Below, piece by piece: positions 18,401-25,957 of a stretch of 64,000 nt of DNA (positions within the stretch are counted from its first letter, which is position 1; the number at the start of each line of letters is the position of its first letter). Both the position numbers and the translations under genes were made by a program. This DNA is from Fredericiella sp963839515 (GTDB lineage Bacteria; Chloroflexota; Anaerolineae; Caldilineales; Caldilineaceae), in NCBI GenBank assembly GCA_963839515.1, contig CAWIVN010000021.1, forward strand, positions 1 through 64,000. Direction: 5' to 3'. The notes under the pieces are model-generated. The model searched no databases, was not told the origin of the DNA, and was given only the letters and a program-made list of their open reading frames with translations.

Positions 18401-19229
18401 AAAAGCTTGTGCTGTCCGGCTTCCACGCCACGTCGCCAAAGAGCGGGATGGCGTTGGGATCCGCCGCGTTGGAGTCGGGCGTCAGCTCGACCAGTATGTT
18501 TGCGTCCGGTGCCAGGATGGCCAGCCCGCCGCCCTCGAGAGGGTACGTGTAATCCACCAGCAGGTGCACCCCGTCCGGTGACCAGCTGTTCGGGCGAAAG
18601 ATGCGTGGCGCGGCGCCGTCCGGCGCGTCGGCGGCTGAGCCATCGGCTGCGCCGGGAGGCAAGGGGTCGTCGGCGAGCACCAGCGTTACCGCCTCTTCGC
18701 CTACCGCCTCCGGCCCCGCGGCGATCAGGTTGATGCCGCCCAGCGCAAAGGCAATGCGGGCGCCGTCGGGCGCGTAGACCGGCGCGTCGATATTGCCCGC
18801 GGGGGCGGTTCCCCCGCCGCCGCCCTCCAGCTTAACCACGCGGTTGAGGCCATCCGCCCCCGCCTCGACCAGCTGGTTGCCCGTCACATAGGCCAGCATC
18901 GACCCGTCGGGTGAGACGTCAAACGCCGTCACCGGCGAGAGCTCGTGCGTCACCGTGCGCCGCGTCACGCCGTCGGCGGCTACGCGCACGATCTGCCCGC
19001 TGGCGCCGTCGATCAGGTAGACGGGCGCCGGCAGGGTGACCGGCGTCTGCGCCAGGGCCGGCGTGGCCGTCACGGCCGCCGCAAGCGCCCACAGCACGAG
19101 GGCCCCCAGCAGCCGGGGCCATGTACTCCTTGGCCCTGCAAGCGCGCACCGTGCTGTCACAGATCCGGGGACCACATAGCCCTCAACCACAGAGCGGGCG
19201 GCGCGTGCGAAGTTGGGTCGGACAGGCAT
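15441..19229 (-). CDS. large secreted TolB/PD40-type beta-propeller protein
   Basis: 1262 residues from the ATG at 19229 (AAGGAG about 8 nt upstream); the frame runs open to 19961 but there is no start signal there. A signal peptide occurs after an N-terminal basic stretch (LLGALVLWALAAAVTATPAL). PD40-like blades appear near the start (FDVSPDGSMLAYVTG) and densely at the end (RWNPDGSRLAFSSTR, DWSPDGTRLVYKG, RWAPDGSRVVFMSDQ, AISPDGSEIVFVSNR). The middle has a tetratricopeptide-like segment around DIRRALELSPDLDQ and Thr/Gly-rich linkers (GTVTGTVTGTVGAG). It probably acts outside the membrane as a binding or sensor scaffold. It is convergent with, and overlaps, the membrane glycosyltransferase. 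Confidence 0.88.
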   Translation of the reverse strand: MPVRPNFARAARSVVEGYVVPGSVTARCALAGPRSTWPRLLGALVLWALAAAVTATPALAQTPVTLPAPVYLIDGASGQIVRVAADGVTRRTVTHELSPVTAFDVSPDGSMLAYVTGNQLVEAGADGLNRVVKLEGGGGGTAPAGNIDAPVYAPDGARIAFALGGINLIAAGPEAVGEEAVTLVLADDPLPPGAADGSAADAPDGAAPRIFRPNSWSPDGVHLLVDYTYPLEGGGLAILAPDANILVELTPDSNAADPNAIPLFGDVAWKPDSTSFFVASAMIYYGAPGLALVDAGSGVATGILTSPGEQVTEEAPLLAVRGPHWTGGGALQAYVSQQAAVDVPAPYSLEEIDPAAGARTPLNAASYPAPETVLWGRDDSGALLLTDVQNPGMGRGPVGSVQWAPVGGEGGNNGLVYIAYGRAPRWGSNDFGNAPAQEQEVVALFDQAIDLAGAQAGQDPAPFGPSAAFPVDVNGTTYWVAHTTGTRSFSPDKPHAIGVYTQADGQWQEVSLVDLVGTQEGMTAGPDFLPEGGVLPVEIGPGGAGGTAGGQGSETESTGDAGTQLWLQVQGGAGAHGGVCQIVRLAGDVLREELDSFSAGPGACTVQDVNGDGANEVVLDATDYYVFCYACGVRYIDYVVQNWNGQATDPAFAPVTLQPLPAAAPDDLVSRNGELLRLAQGGLWKAALDLVDAPLTAGSTGRSAVAAGSAVTPTTAITGTGDAGAITGTLTLSGTQPLTGTSSITGDPSGVYNWNVALVRLVGEPRRVDAQAGSHPYPLLAQVFYGDYPAAVDVMRVYTVSEVFAQPSLLVSGTVAAGWDASLASWLTTTTSAAIGVNDRLAAAYFVRGFGTWLGGVAAANTGDIPADAVPVPATPGAVAIDTATLDAAVTDIRRALELSPDLDQAAYYAAALALLTGEEVAAPSTAGGGSTGSVGDGGTISGTQSITGTSPVAGTGEAGAGAAVSGTVTGTVTGTVGAGAGGQGRLFYSTVQDGEDRVYLLTFGAANATVAELLGQARQPALQPGGVRLAYQSTRQDMLGLGGYDLDGGVERFNFTTNLEDSLPRWNPDGSRLAFSSTRYGDGRSRVYTAWPEVAGFGAGEAVDLGEGSDPDWSPDGTRLVYKGCDETGANCGLWTMVPGDAGSSDRRQLTDNAGDSRPRWAPDGSRVVFMSDQRDGNWDVYSVAVNPDYSGGDVTRITFNAASDGLPAISPDGSEIVFVSNRGNQWGIWRVAIESGRAQSVVGDLGALTNWLDQALDWVE

Positions 19230-19406
19230 AGCGGCATCTCCTTTGCTGTATCTTTGGGCGCTGTGACATGTGACCCGGACTACGCGCGGGGCACAAACAG
19301 GTTCAGTACTCTGGCATTTTGCCTCTTTTTGCACAAACGCACGAAACAGCCATCCGTGTTCCCTCGTTCCACGAGTGCACAGCCCCAAGATGGGCAGGCA
19401 ACCCAA

Positions 19407-19455
19407 GGCGGCCAGGAGGCGCCCACTTCCTGGAGGTGGGTACTTTCTGGCCGCC
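19407..19455. repeat. family A repeat, copy 2, inside a longer stem
   Basis: One full core (CACTTCCTGGAGGTGGG at 19424-19440) and a degraded one (ACTTTCTGG) are enclosed by a 9-bp stem, GGCGGCCAG at 19407-19415 pairing with CTGGCCGCC at 19447-19455. It lies 30 nt before the lipoprotein start. Confidence 0.7.
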
Positions 19456-19488
19456 GGGTGCCCACGCGATCCTATACAAGGAGAATAG

Positions 19489-20430
19489 ATGATGAATAAA
19501 AAGCGATATCTGTTGGCAGTGGCGCTGCTGTTGGCGGTGATGGGTCTGGCGGCGTGCGGCGGTGCCGGCGAGTCGGACGCGGCTCCCAATGCGCCGGCCG
19601 TGGAGGCGACCGCGACTGAAGCGACGGCGGGCACCGATGCTGGTACAGCCAGTGAAGGGGCCAATACCGGCAACGAGGCCAGCGGCGCCGGGGATACCTC
19701 GGGCGGCAATGCCGGCGGCGAGGCGGGCTCGGCCACCGACGTGGGCTCGGGCAGTGACGGCGCACAGGGGAGCGGCGGCAGCGACGAAGCCGGCGGCACG
19801 ACCTCACCCGAGAGCGACACCGGCGCCCCGACGCAAGGCGACGATACTGGCAATGCCGAGAGCGGCACCGGCGACACCAGCACCGTCACTGACACGGGCA
19901 CCGTCACCGGCACGAGCACTGTCACCGGCACGGGCGCCGTCACCAGTACGGGCACCGCCACGGATACGAATGCAGGCGGCGCACAGGGCAGCGCGGGCGC
20001 CTACACCGCCGTCTCCGAGACCGAGTGCACCGAGATCCAGAACCAGTTGACCCAGGCTCTTGGTGTGGACGTCAGCCGCGCAACCGGACCGGCCTCGTTC
20101 CAGGATCTGAACGGCGTCGCGGGCGAGAGCTGCCAGCTGAGCATCGTCGCGACCGGCGTGGAGTTCCCCAACCCGGTGGAGGCCGGCCAGCGCATCGCCA
20201 AGGCCTTGAGCGATAACGGCTGGACAGCCGACCCGCAGTATGCGGCCGACTCGCCCACCGGCACGATCGCCGGCATGCGGCGTGAAAATCAGCTGGCGGT
20301 CTATCACGTCGAATGGTTTCCCGGCGCCGCCGTCACCTGCCCGGCCGACCAGCCCATTGCCACCTGCATCGAGTCGCTAACGCCCGACCAATTGGGCTAC
20401 AACATCACCGTCGACCTGGCACAGCAGTAA
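19489..20430 (+). CDS. lipoprotein with long Thr/Gly/Ser/Asp low-complexity linker
   Basis: 313 residues; AAGGAG lies 5 nt before the ATG at 19489 and 8 nt before the ATG at 19492. Lipobox is GLAAC (Cys at about 23). Residues 35-165 are low complexity, with a TVTGTSTVTGTGAVTSTG tract, probably a flexible stalk that holds the C-terminal domain off the membrane. Residues about 170-313 form a folded, secreted domain with three or four Cys (SETECTEIQNQL, GESCQLSI, VTCPADQPIATC). Its family is not recognised. It is divergent from the propeller protein, which has similar Thr/Gly linkers. Confidence 0.82.
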   Translation: MMNKKRYLLAVALLLAVMGLAACGGAGESDAAPNAPAVEATATEATAGTDAGTASEGANTGNEASGAGDTSGGNAGGEAGSATDVGSGSDGAQGSGGSDEAGGTTSPESDTGAPTQGDDTGNAESGTGDTSTVTDTGTVTGTSTVTGTGAVTSTGTATDTNAGGAQGSAGAYTAVSETECTEIQNQLTQALGVDVSRATGPASFQDLNGVAGESCQLSIVATGVEFPNPVEAGQRIAKALSDNGWTADPQYAADSPTGTIAGMRRENQLAVYHVEWFPGAAVTCPADQPIATCIESLTPDQLGYNITVDLAQQ

Positions 20431-20436
20431 TTACCC

Positions 20437-20465
20437 CTTCCGGGAAGTCGCAGGCTTCCCGGAAG
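20437..20465 (+). terminator. probable terminator hairpin
   Basis: CTTCCGGGAAG at 20437-20447 and CTTCCCGGAAG at 20455-20465 are complementary over 11 bp, with a 7-nt loop, starting 6 nt after the lipoprotein stop. No U-run follows. The half-sites resemble the TTCCNGGAA core of family A. Confidence 0.5.
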
Positions 20466-20664
20466 CCTCCGGATGAGGAGCCCCGGCCTTTTGCGTGTTC
20501 CCCCTACCGCCAGCTGCCTTAACCGCCAAAGATGCGTCCGCACGCGTGGCGAGTCGTGATACAATGAACGGCAGACGGCCCTGCCCGATTTTCACTCACG
20601 GCGGAAATTGTCACAGGATGCACAGGCTCCATAGGACTTATAGGATCTGGCCAAAGGAGGTTGC

Positions 20665-21255
20665 ATGCGACCCGATCTCACCGATATCGCGTTTGTACTG
20701 GATCGTTCGGGTTCGATGAACTCGATCGCCGGCGACGCGATTGGCGGTTTTAACACCTTTCTTGCCCAGCAGCAGGCACAGCCCGGCGCGGCGCACCTCA
20801 CGCTGGTGCTGTTTGACCACGAATACCTGGTCCCCCACGACAACGTCGACATCCACAGTGTGCCGCCGCTCGACGCGCGCAGCTATATCCCGCGCGGCAT
20901 GACCGCCCTGCTCGACGCCATTGGCCGCACGATCGACGCCGTCGGCGTGCGCCTGGCCGCCACGCCTGAGAGCGACCGCCCGGGTAAGGTGATCGTCGCC
21001 ATCCTCACCGACGGCTTGGAGAACGCCAGCCGCGACTACACCAACGCCCGCGTGGCCGAGATGATCAGTCACCAGCAGCAGACGTACAACTGGGAGTTCA
21101 TCTTCCTCGCCGCCAACCAGGACGCTATCGCCACGGCCAACTCTCTCTCCATTCAGCCCAAGGACGCCATCGCCTTCGATGCCACAGGGCAGGGGGTGCG
21201 GTTGGCCATGGCGCGCGTAAGTGAGGAGACAAGCAGGCGGCGCAGCGCGCGGTAG
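20665..21255 (+). CDS. von Willebrand factor type A domain protein
   Basis: 196 residues; the ATG at 20665 follows AAAGGAGG. It is a single VWA domain: MIDAS motif DRSGSM near residue 13, the Thr in PRGMTALLDAIG (about 92) and the acidic TDGLENAS (about 120). No signal peptide or transmembrane helix, so it is a cytoplasmic metal-dependent protein-binding module. There are no MoxR ATPase or TerD partners beside it. The gene stands alone, ending 35 nt before the convergent minus-strand cluster at 21291. Confidence 0.92.
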   Translation: MRPDLTDIAFVLDRSGSMNSIAGDAIGGFNTFLAQQQAQPGAAHLTLVLFDHEYLVPHDNVDIHSVPPLDARSYIPRGMTALLDAIGRTIDAVGVRLAATPESDRPGKVIVAILTDGLENASRDYTNARVAEMISHQQQTYNWEFIFLAANQDAIATANSLSIQPKDAIAFDATGQGVRLAMARVSEETSRRRSAR

Positions 21256-21290
21256 GGTGCTGATCTGTGTTCAAGCGCCCATAGCGCCGC

Positions 21291-21854
21291 TCACGGGCCG
21301 AAATTGGTTGGCCCAAACTCAGGCGGCGGCGTAAAAGTCACGGCCTCGATCTGCCGCGTTACTGCCCTGGGCAGCTCGTTCAAGGGCAGTTCGTAACTGC
21401 TCGAACCATCTTTTTGCATGGCTTGCACACCCGTCTTGTCCTCATAGCGCAGTTGCGCGTCGAAGACTTTGCGAAACGTGTCCGCCGGGGCAGTGATGGA
21501 GAAACTATTTCCCACGACCGGCCCCACTTCAAAGCCGGCCGCGCGAAAAGTAGCTGTTGTCTGGGCAACCGCCTCAGCAGACGGGGTGTAATCCGCAATG
21601 TTGCTCGACGTAATGGCGGTCATACTGTCCAGCGTCTTGCCGCCGGCCGGCTTAAGCACGACCTGGGCGGAAATTGTCTCTTGATCGGCGAGAGGCATAC
21701 CATCCTCCATTGGAACAGGTGGGTCCGGTGTGCGTATCATGACGCATCCGGCCAGGCATGTGGCGGCAAGAGCCAAGCCAACACACTTGACTAACTGAAG
21801 TATCGGATGGGCGAGCGAGGGCGCAAGGAATCTTGGCGACGACATCACAGTCAT
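21291..21854 (-). CDS. lipoprotein resembling the prodomain of the neighbouring subtilase
   Basis: 187 residues. The ATG at 21854 overlaps the TGA of the radical SAM gene as ATGA (21851-21854), which implies translational coupling. A signal peptide ends in a lipobox (ATCLAGC, Cys at about 37). The body has a segment, TTATFRAAGFEVGPVVGNSF then DTFRKVFDAQL, that parallels residues 65-105 of the subtilase at 23917-25722 (AVVRLQEAGFEVLQVSAI then ETYARAFRTEI). Both resemble the activation or pro-kumamolisin-like domain of serine proteases. I infer a membrane-anchored inhibitor, chaperone or receptor related to the protease prodomain. Confidence 0.7.
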   Translation of the reverse strand: MTVMSSPRFLAPSLAHPILQLVKCVGLALAATCLAGCVMIRTPDPPVPMEDGMPLADQETISAQVVLKPAGGKTLDSMTAITSSNIADYTPSAEAVAQTTATFRAAGFEVGPVVGNSFSITAPADTFRKVFDAQLRYEDKTGVQAMQKDGSSSYELPLNELPRAVTRQIEAVTFTPPPEFGPTNFGP

Positions 21855-23803
21855 GACTGTACTAAGTCGAACTCCGGCAGCAGGTAGCTGCTGGCAGGTG
21901 GTGCAGGCATTGTAGCGCTGAGCGCCGCTGGATGCAAGTGGGCTTGCTCGACCGGCGTTTTCACTGGCTCCGTTGCCACTGCCAGGCTCAAATAATGCAC
22001 CCCGTCAGTCACCATCAGCTGGTTGGCCACGAATGTGTCGAGCAAAGCGAGCACCGCCTGCTGCGTAAAATCTTGTTCAGGAAATTTGGCGCGGAGATAC
22101 TGCAAGACTGCTGCCGCCGTGTGATACTCATCGCAAAACGTATAGGCAGCTTGCTCCGGTCCTGCAAACCTCCAATTTGCCTGCACTGCATTGCCGCGCG
22201 TGTCGACCACAACCAACGCGCCGTCTTGCCCCACCACCGAGAGCAGCATGCCCCGTTCCGGGTTCTCCTTCCAGGCATGGACAAAGGCAATCACCTCGGC
22301 TGCGTATCCTGTCGGGTCAATGCCAGGCGCATAGTCGTATTCGAAGTAGTAGGCAATCCGTTGCAGCACCGCTTGCCCAAATGGGTAGAGATGTGGGTAG
22401 GGGGCCAGTGGCCGCACGTTGACAAAGCCGTAGGCTGCTGGGGAGTCAAAGTACGGGCTAAAGCGGTCGAGCCGGATCGGCCCGCAACCGGTGGGCGGCC
22501 TGAGAAAGCGGATCGCGCGCAGAAGTTTCAGCATGGCGTCGTAGTCTGTACATGTCTCGCCGGGGAAACCATATAGGATGTTCCACTCGGCGCAGATATT
22601 GTACTCGTGCGCCCATTTCATCAGCTGGATGTTTTGGAGCGCGGTCGTGCCCTTGCGCATGAGTTGCAGGATGTGGTCACTCAGGCTTTCAATCCCCGGC
22701 TGTATGCGCCGCACGCCGGCCGCCCGCAGTGCCCGGAGATGCTTGCGGGCGAGATCGGCCTTGACTTCATAGAAGAGGCTCAGCGGTCGCTGCGCACGCG
22801 CCAGCGCGGGCAGCACGGTCTGGAAATACTTCATGTCGAGAATGTTGTCCACCACCTCAACATAGTCGATCTGCCAACGATCAGCCAGGTGTTCCAGCTC
22901 GTCGAGCGCACGTTGGGGGCTTTTGCTGCGAAAGGTCAGCGCGCTGCCGTTGAGCCCACAAAACGTACAGTGCGACTTCGCCCCCCACCAGCAGCCCCGC
23001 GCCGTCTCCAAGAGCAGAATCGGTGCGACGGATGCTGCCACCGTGCTCTCTTCCAGGTCGCGGAAGTAGTCGCTGTAGTCAGGGACGGGCAGATCGTCCA
23101 TGCGGCGGAGCAGCTCGGCCTGGCCCGTAGCGACTGACTCGCCCTGCGCACGATAGATAACGCCGGGGATCGGATGGTCACCGCCGTCTGCTTCGCCGGC
23201 CAGCACACACCGGACCAGCATTGGGAAGCTCTCGTCGGCTTCGCCCGAGCAGGCATAGTCCACAAATGGGAACTGCCGGTGTAACTCCAGCCCCATCTCA
23301 CCTTCCCAGTTCGCTCCCCCAAAGACGATGGCGATGTTTGGGTTTGCCACCTTGACTTGCCTGGCCAGCGCCAGTGAGGCAATATTCTGCTCAAACGTGG
23401 AGGTAAAGCCTACCATCGCATATTCGTGCCATGGCACAGCCGCCAGGCAGTAAGCAAGAAAATGCGGGACGAGTGCACGCACCCGGCGAATCTGGTTGAT
23501 CACGGTTTCGTCCAGGCGCCACGTGTCGCGCAGTATCTCCTGGATGTAGCGCTCTGCAGCTTCCGGGCGTTCGCCATACAGGGCGCCGGTAAACACCCAA
23601 TCGCCGACGAACGCGGTATAGGGCAGTTCAAAGGACATCCAGCGGTATTCGTCGAAGCCAATATATTCCGCAAATGGGAATGTCAGGTAGCGGATGTCGC
23701 AGAGTATGTCCTGTTCGGTTAAGCGGGCCTTGAGTAAGCTGATCCCCAGGGCTTGGCGTTCCAGCGCCCCGAACGGCATGCTGATCAGCAGAACTTTTTT
23801 CAT
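21851..23803 (-). CDS. B12-binding-type radical SAM protein of the RiPP-maturation class
   Basis: 650 residues from the ATG at 23803 (AAGGAGG 6 nt upstream). Residues 1-200 have the pattern of a cobalamin-binding Rossmann domain (KKVLLISMPFG, VGFTSTFEQNIASLALA, IVFGGANWEGEMG). The radical SAM cluster is ARGCWWGAKSHCTFCGLNG, a CX7CX2C arrangement at about residues 271, 279 and 282. This CWWG...CTFCGL signature is, to my knowledge, that of the RiPP maturation radical SAM protein 1 family (TIGR03975-like). SAM-binding strands follow (QPGIESLSD). These enzymes modify ribosomal peptides. The gene is downstream of a subtilase with a peptide-like tail and coupled to the lipoprotein at 21291-21854. 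No conventional precursor gene is visible. Confidence 0.88.
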   Translation of the reverse strand: MKKVLLISMPFGALERQALGISLLKARLTEQDILCDIRYLTFPFAEYIGFDEYRWMSFELPYTAFVGDWVFTGALYGERPEAAERYIQEILRDTWRLDETVINQIRRVRALVPHFLAYCLAAVPWHEYAMVGFTSTFEQNIASLALARQVKVANPNIAIVFGGANWEGEMGLELHRQFPFVDYACSGEADESFPMLVRCVLAGEADGGDHPIPGVIYRAQGESVATGQAELLRRMDDLPVPDYSDYFRDLEESTVAASVAPILLLETARGCWWGAKSHCTFCGLNGSALTFRSKSPQRALDELEHLADRWQIDYVEVVDNILDMKYFQTVLPALARAQRPLSLFYEVKADLARKHLRALRAAGVRRIQPGIESLSDHILQLMRKGTTALQNIQLMKWAHEYNICAEWNILYGFPGETCTDYDAMLKLLRAIRFLRPPTGCGPIRLDRFSPYFDSPAAYGFVNVRPLAPYPHLYPFGQAVLQRIAYYFEYDYAPGIDPTGYAAEVIAFVHAWKENPERGMLLSVVGQDGALVVVDTRGNAVQANWRFAGPEQAAYTFCDEYHTAAAVLQYLRAKFPEQDFTQQAVLALLDTFVANQLMVTDGVHYLSLAVATEPVKTPVEQAHLHPAALSATMPAPPASSYLLPEFDLVQS

Positions 23804-23849
23804 CACTGCCTCCTTCACGGCGCTTGCTTGGCCTGGCTACCGATGCGCT

Positions 23850-23903
23850 GCAGAGGCAGTACCCGCATGTGCACCGCCGAGTGAACGGAGGTACTGCCTC
23901 TGC
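23850..23903 (-). promoter_or_regulatory. intercistronic hairpin between subtilase and radical SAM gene
   Basis: 14-bp perfect stem (GCAGAGGCAGTACC, 23850-23863, with 23890-23903) and a 26-nt loop, filling the gap between the subtilase stop (23917) and the radical SAM start (23803). No U-run follows. It could be a partial terminator or processing site that sets the ratio of the two products. Confidence 0.5.
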
Positions 23904-23916
23904 TTGCGAGCCGGTA

Positions 23917-25722
23917 TTACAGGCCTTCGCTCTCGATTCCAGTGTTCATGATCAGGTCTTCCAGCGCTTGAATATCTTCACGCGTGAGCCCGTACGCTGT
24001 CTTCCCCGCGGCTGGTGCGGCTGGCTGCCCGCCTAAGGGTGGCGGCGGCCCAACCGGTGGCGGCGGCCCAACCGGTGGCGGCGGTCCAACTACCGGTGGC
24101 GGCCCAACCGGTGGCCCGACTACCGGTGGCCCGACTACCGGTGGCCCGACTACCGGTGGCCCGACTACCGGTGGCCCGACTACTGGCGGCGTAATGGGTC
24201 CTGGTCCTACGATGATCGGTAAGCACCTGATCTTGGCCATGAGCACGGCCCTGTGAGCGTCGACCAGGCCATAGCCGGTGGCTGTGTCCGGCCCAACTAC
24301 TGCCGCATTGCCGCCGGTGTTAGGGTGGCAATTGCCCTGTGTGACGTCACGGGCGGACTTCATCAACACATCGCGCACTTCCGTTGGGGTCAGTTTGGAG
24401 CATGCCTGTTTGACCAGCGCCGCCGCCCCTGCCAACTGCGGCGCCGCCGCCGAGGTGCCGCTAAAGGCGCCCCAGCCGTCGTTGTTCGCCGTCTCGTCGC
24501 CATCGGGATGCACGCCGCCTTGGAGCCCACCGGCGTTCCAGGGCGTCGCATCAATATCATCGTTTGGCTCCACCGGTAGCATAATGTAGGCGGCCTTTGG
24601 CCGCAGGCCGACAAGCCCGCTCAGGTCTGGCACGCGCCGCCCAGGGTAGATGTTGCTCATGAACCCGCTGGCGTAGTCCGAAGCGCGCAGCGTTTCATCT
24701 GGGTTCATATACACGCCGCCGGCGGAGATGACGTCTGGGTGCTGGCCGGGAAAGCCCCAGTGCCCGTTGCCGGCAGAAAAGACGACGACGATGCCCGCCG
24801 CCACTGCGGCGGCAATTGCGGCTGCCAGCGCCTGATCGGCTGCACTGAGCGGCCCAAACTGCTTGCTGCTGCCCCAACTGCAGGTGATGATGTCAGGACC
24901 GAGACCGACGGCAGCATTGAATGCGCCAATGCTGTTGACGAAGCTCATCTTGACCGGCATGAAGTCGACGTCCGGCGCCACGGCGAAAATATTGGCCGAC
25001 TCACCCGTTCCGTGCCCGCTTTCGTCGTTCAGTGGGTTGGCTGCGCCGGGGCCGAGCACCACGGGCGCAGCCTTGTAGCCGCGCCCGACAAAGTACGGAT
25101 GCTTGAACCAGCCGGAGTCGCACATGGCCACTTTGACGCCTTTGCCGGTGATGCCGCTGCGATGCGCCCGGTCGGCGTTGCAGGCTAGCGAGATATCGCC
25201 CGGCATGCGCAGGTGCCAGTAGGACTTAAGCGGTGCAAACTTTGAGGTCGCCATAAAGTAGCGCGGCTCTTCAATCGCCACCCCCTCCAGAATGTCATCA
25301 AACTGTGTCCCGGCCGTTTGGATGAGACCGGGCATGGTCGTACTGGGGGAGTCAAGAAAAGTGGCCACAGTCTCTTCGCCCAACTCCTTGATGACTGGGC
25401 GTTCCTCCGCAACGATCTCCGTCCTGAATGCCCGCGCATAGGTCTCGGCCGAGCCGGCAATATTGATGGTGATGGCCGACACCTGGAGGACCTCGAAGCC
25501 GGCTTCTTGCAGCCGTACGACCGCGCTGTTTATGACATCGCGCTCCGAGTAGAAGTTTGGCAGCGTGGCTGCATTAATCTGTCCTTGCGCTTCAAACAGC
25601 GACACATTCCCAATCGAGCGCGGCGATGCCTGGGCAAAAATCCGAGTTGGAACGACCAATTCGCCCGCGTTAGTCTCTTCTCCTGTCTCAGCATTACGCC
25701 CCTTGCGTCTACGAGTTGTCAC
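23917..25722 (-). CDS. S8 subtilase with N-terminal prodomain, Pro/Val/Gly repeat tail and terminal helix
   Basis: 601 residues from a GTG at 25722 (AAAGGAG about 8 nt upstream). There is no secretion signal: it begins MTTRRRKGRN. Residues 45-155 form a prodomain-like unit (AVVRLQEAGFEVLQVSAI). The catalytic domain spans about 185-500, with Asp in AMCDSGW (202), His in ESGHGTGES (237), Asn in SAGNGHWG and Ser in SGTSAAAPQLAG (424). From 505 to 572 the chain is almost pure GPPVV and GPPPPV repeats. The last 29 residues (KTAYGLTREDIQALEDLIMN) form a probable acidic helix resembling a RiPP leader or docking segment. First gene of the minus-strand cluster with the radical SAM enzyme and prodomain-like lipoprotein. 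Confidence 0.92.
   Translation of the reverse strand: MTTRRRKGRNAETGEETNAGELVVPTRIFAQASPRSIGNVSLFEAQGQINAATLPNFYSERDVINSAVVRLQEAGFEVLQVSAITINIAGSAETYARAFRTEIVAEERPVIKELGEETVATFLDSPSTTMPGLIQTAGTQFDDILEGVAIEEPRYFMATSKFAPLKSYWHLRMPGDISLACNADRAHRSGITGKGVKVAMCDSGWFKHPYFVGRGYKAAPVVLGPGAANPLNDESGHGTGESANIFAVAPDVDFMPVKMSFVNSIGAFNAAVGLGPDIITCSWGSSKQFGPLSAADQALAAAIAAAVAAGIVVVFSAGNGHWGFPGQHPDVISAGGVYMNPDETLRASDYASGFMSNIYPGRRVPDLSGLVGLRPKAAYIMLPVEPNDDIDATPWNAGGLQGGVHPDGDETANNDGWGAFSGTSAAAPQLAGAAALVKQACSKLTPTEVRDVLMKSARDVTQGNCHPNTGGNAAVVGPDTATGYGLVDAHRAVLMAKIRCLPIIVGPGPITPPVVGPPVVGPPVVGPPVVGPPVVGPPVGPPPVVGPPPPVGPPPPVGPPPPLGGQPAAPAAGKTAYGLTREDIQALEDLIMNTGIESEGL
24041..24190 (-). repeat. 15- and 18-bp in-frame tandem repeats coding Pro/Val/Gly tail
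   Basis: Three units of about 18 bp (GGTGGCGGCGGCCCAACC) are followed by five or six units of 15 bp (ACTACCGGTGGCCCG). Both periods are multiples of three and give GPPPPV and GPPVV peptides. Confidence 0.9.
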
Positions 25723-25912
25723 GGTGAATCTCTCCTTTGCGAATTAGATCAACAGTTGTGCATACGAGGTTATGGAACATAGACCAAATGCGCCGGTGGG
25801 ATCCGCATTGCGAATCCACATCAATTTATGCACTAAGCCGTCCACAAATTGTCCACAAACCCATTGAGCTGCGTCGCTCGTCTGCAGTATCGTCTAGATT
25901 GCCTCTTGTAAT

Positions 25913-25925
25913 TGACGTTACGTCA
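25913..25925 (+). promoter_or_regulatory. candidate operator upstream of MerR-type regulator
   Basis: TGACGTTACGTCA is a perfect 5-bp inverted repeat with a 3-bp centre. It lies between TTGTAA (25907-25912) and TATACT (25931-25936), which would be a -35/-10 pair with an 18-bp spacer. MerR proteins bind between such boxes, so autoregulation is a reasonable inference. Confidence 0.4.
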
Positions 25926-25957
25926 TGCCTTATACTCACCCCGAAAGGAGGTGGTAT

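Noticed and set aside
24041..24190. Tandem repeats considered as a CRISPR array
   Set aside because: The units are 15-18 bp without spacers and are in-frame coding repeats of the protease tail.
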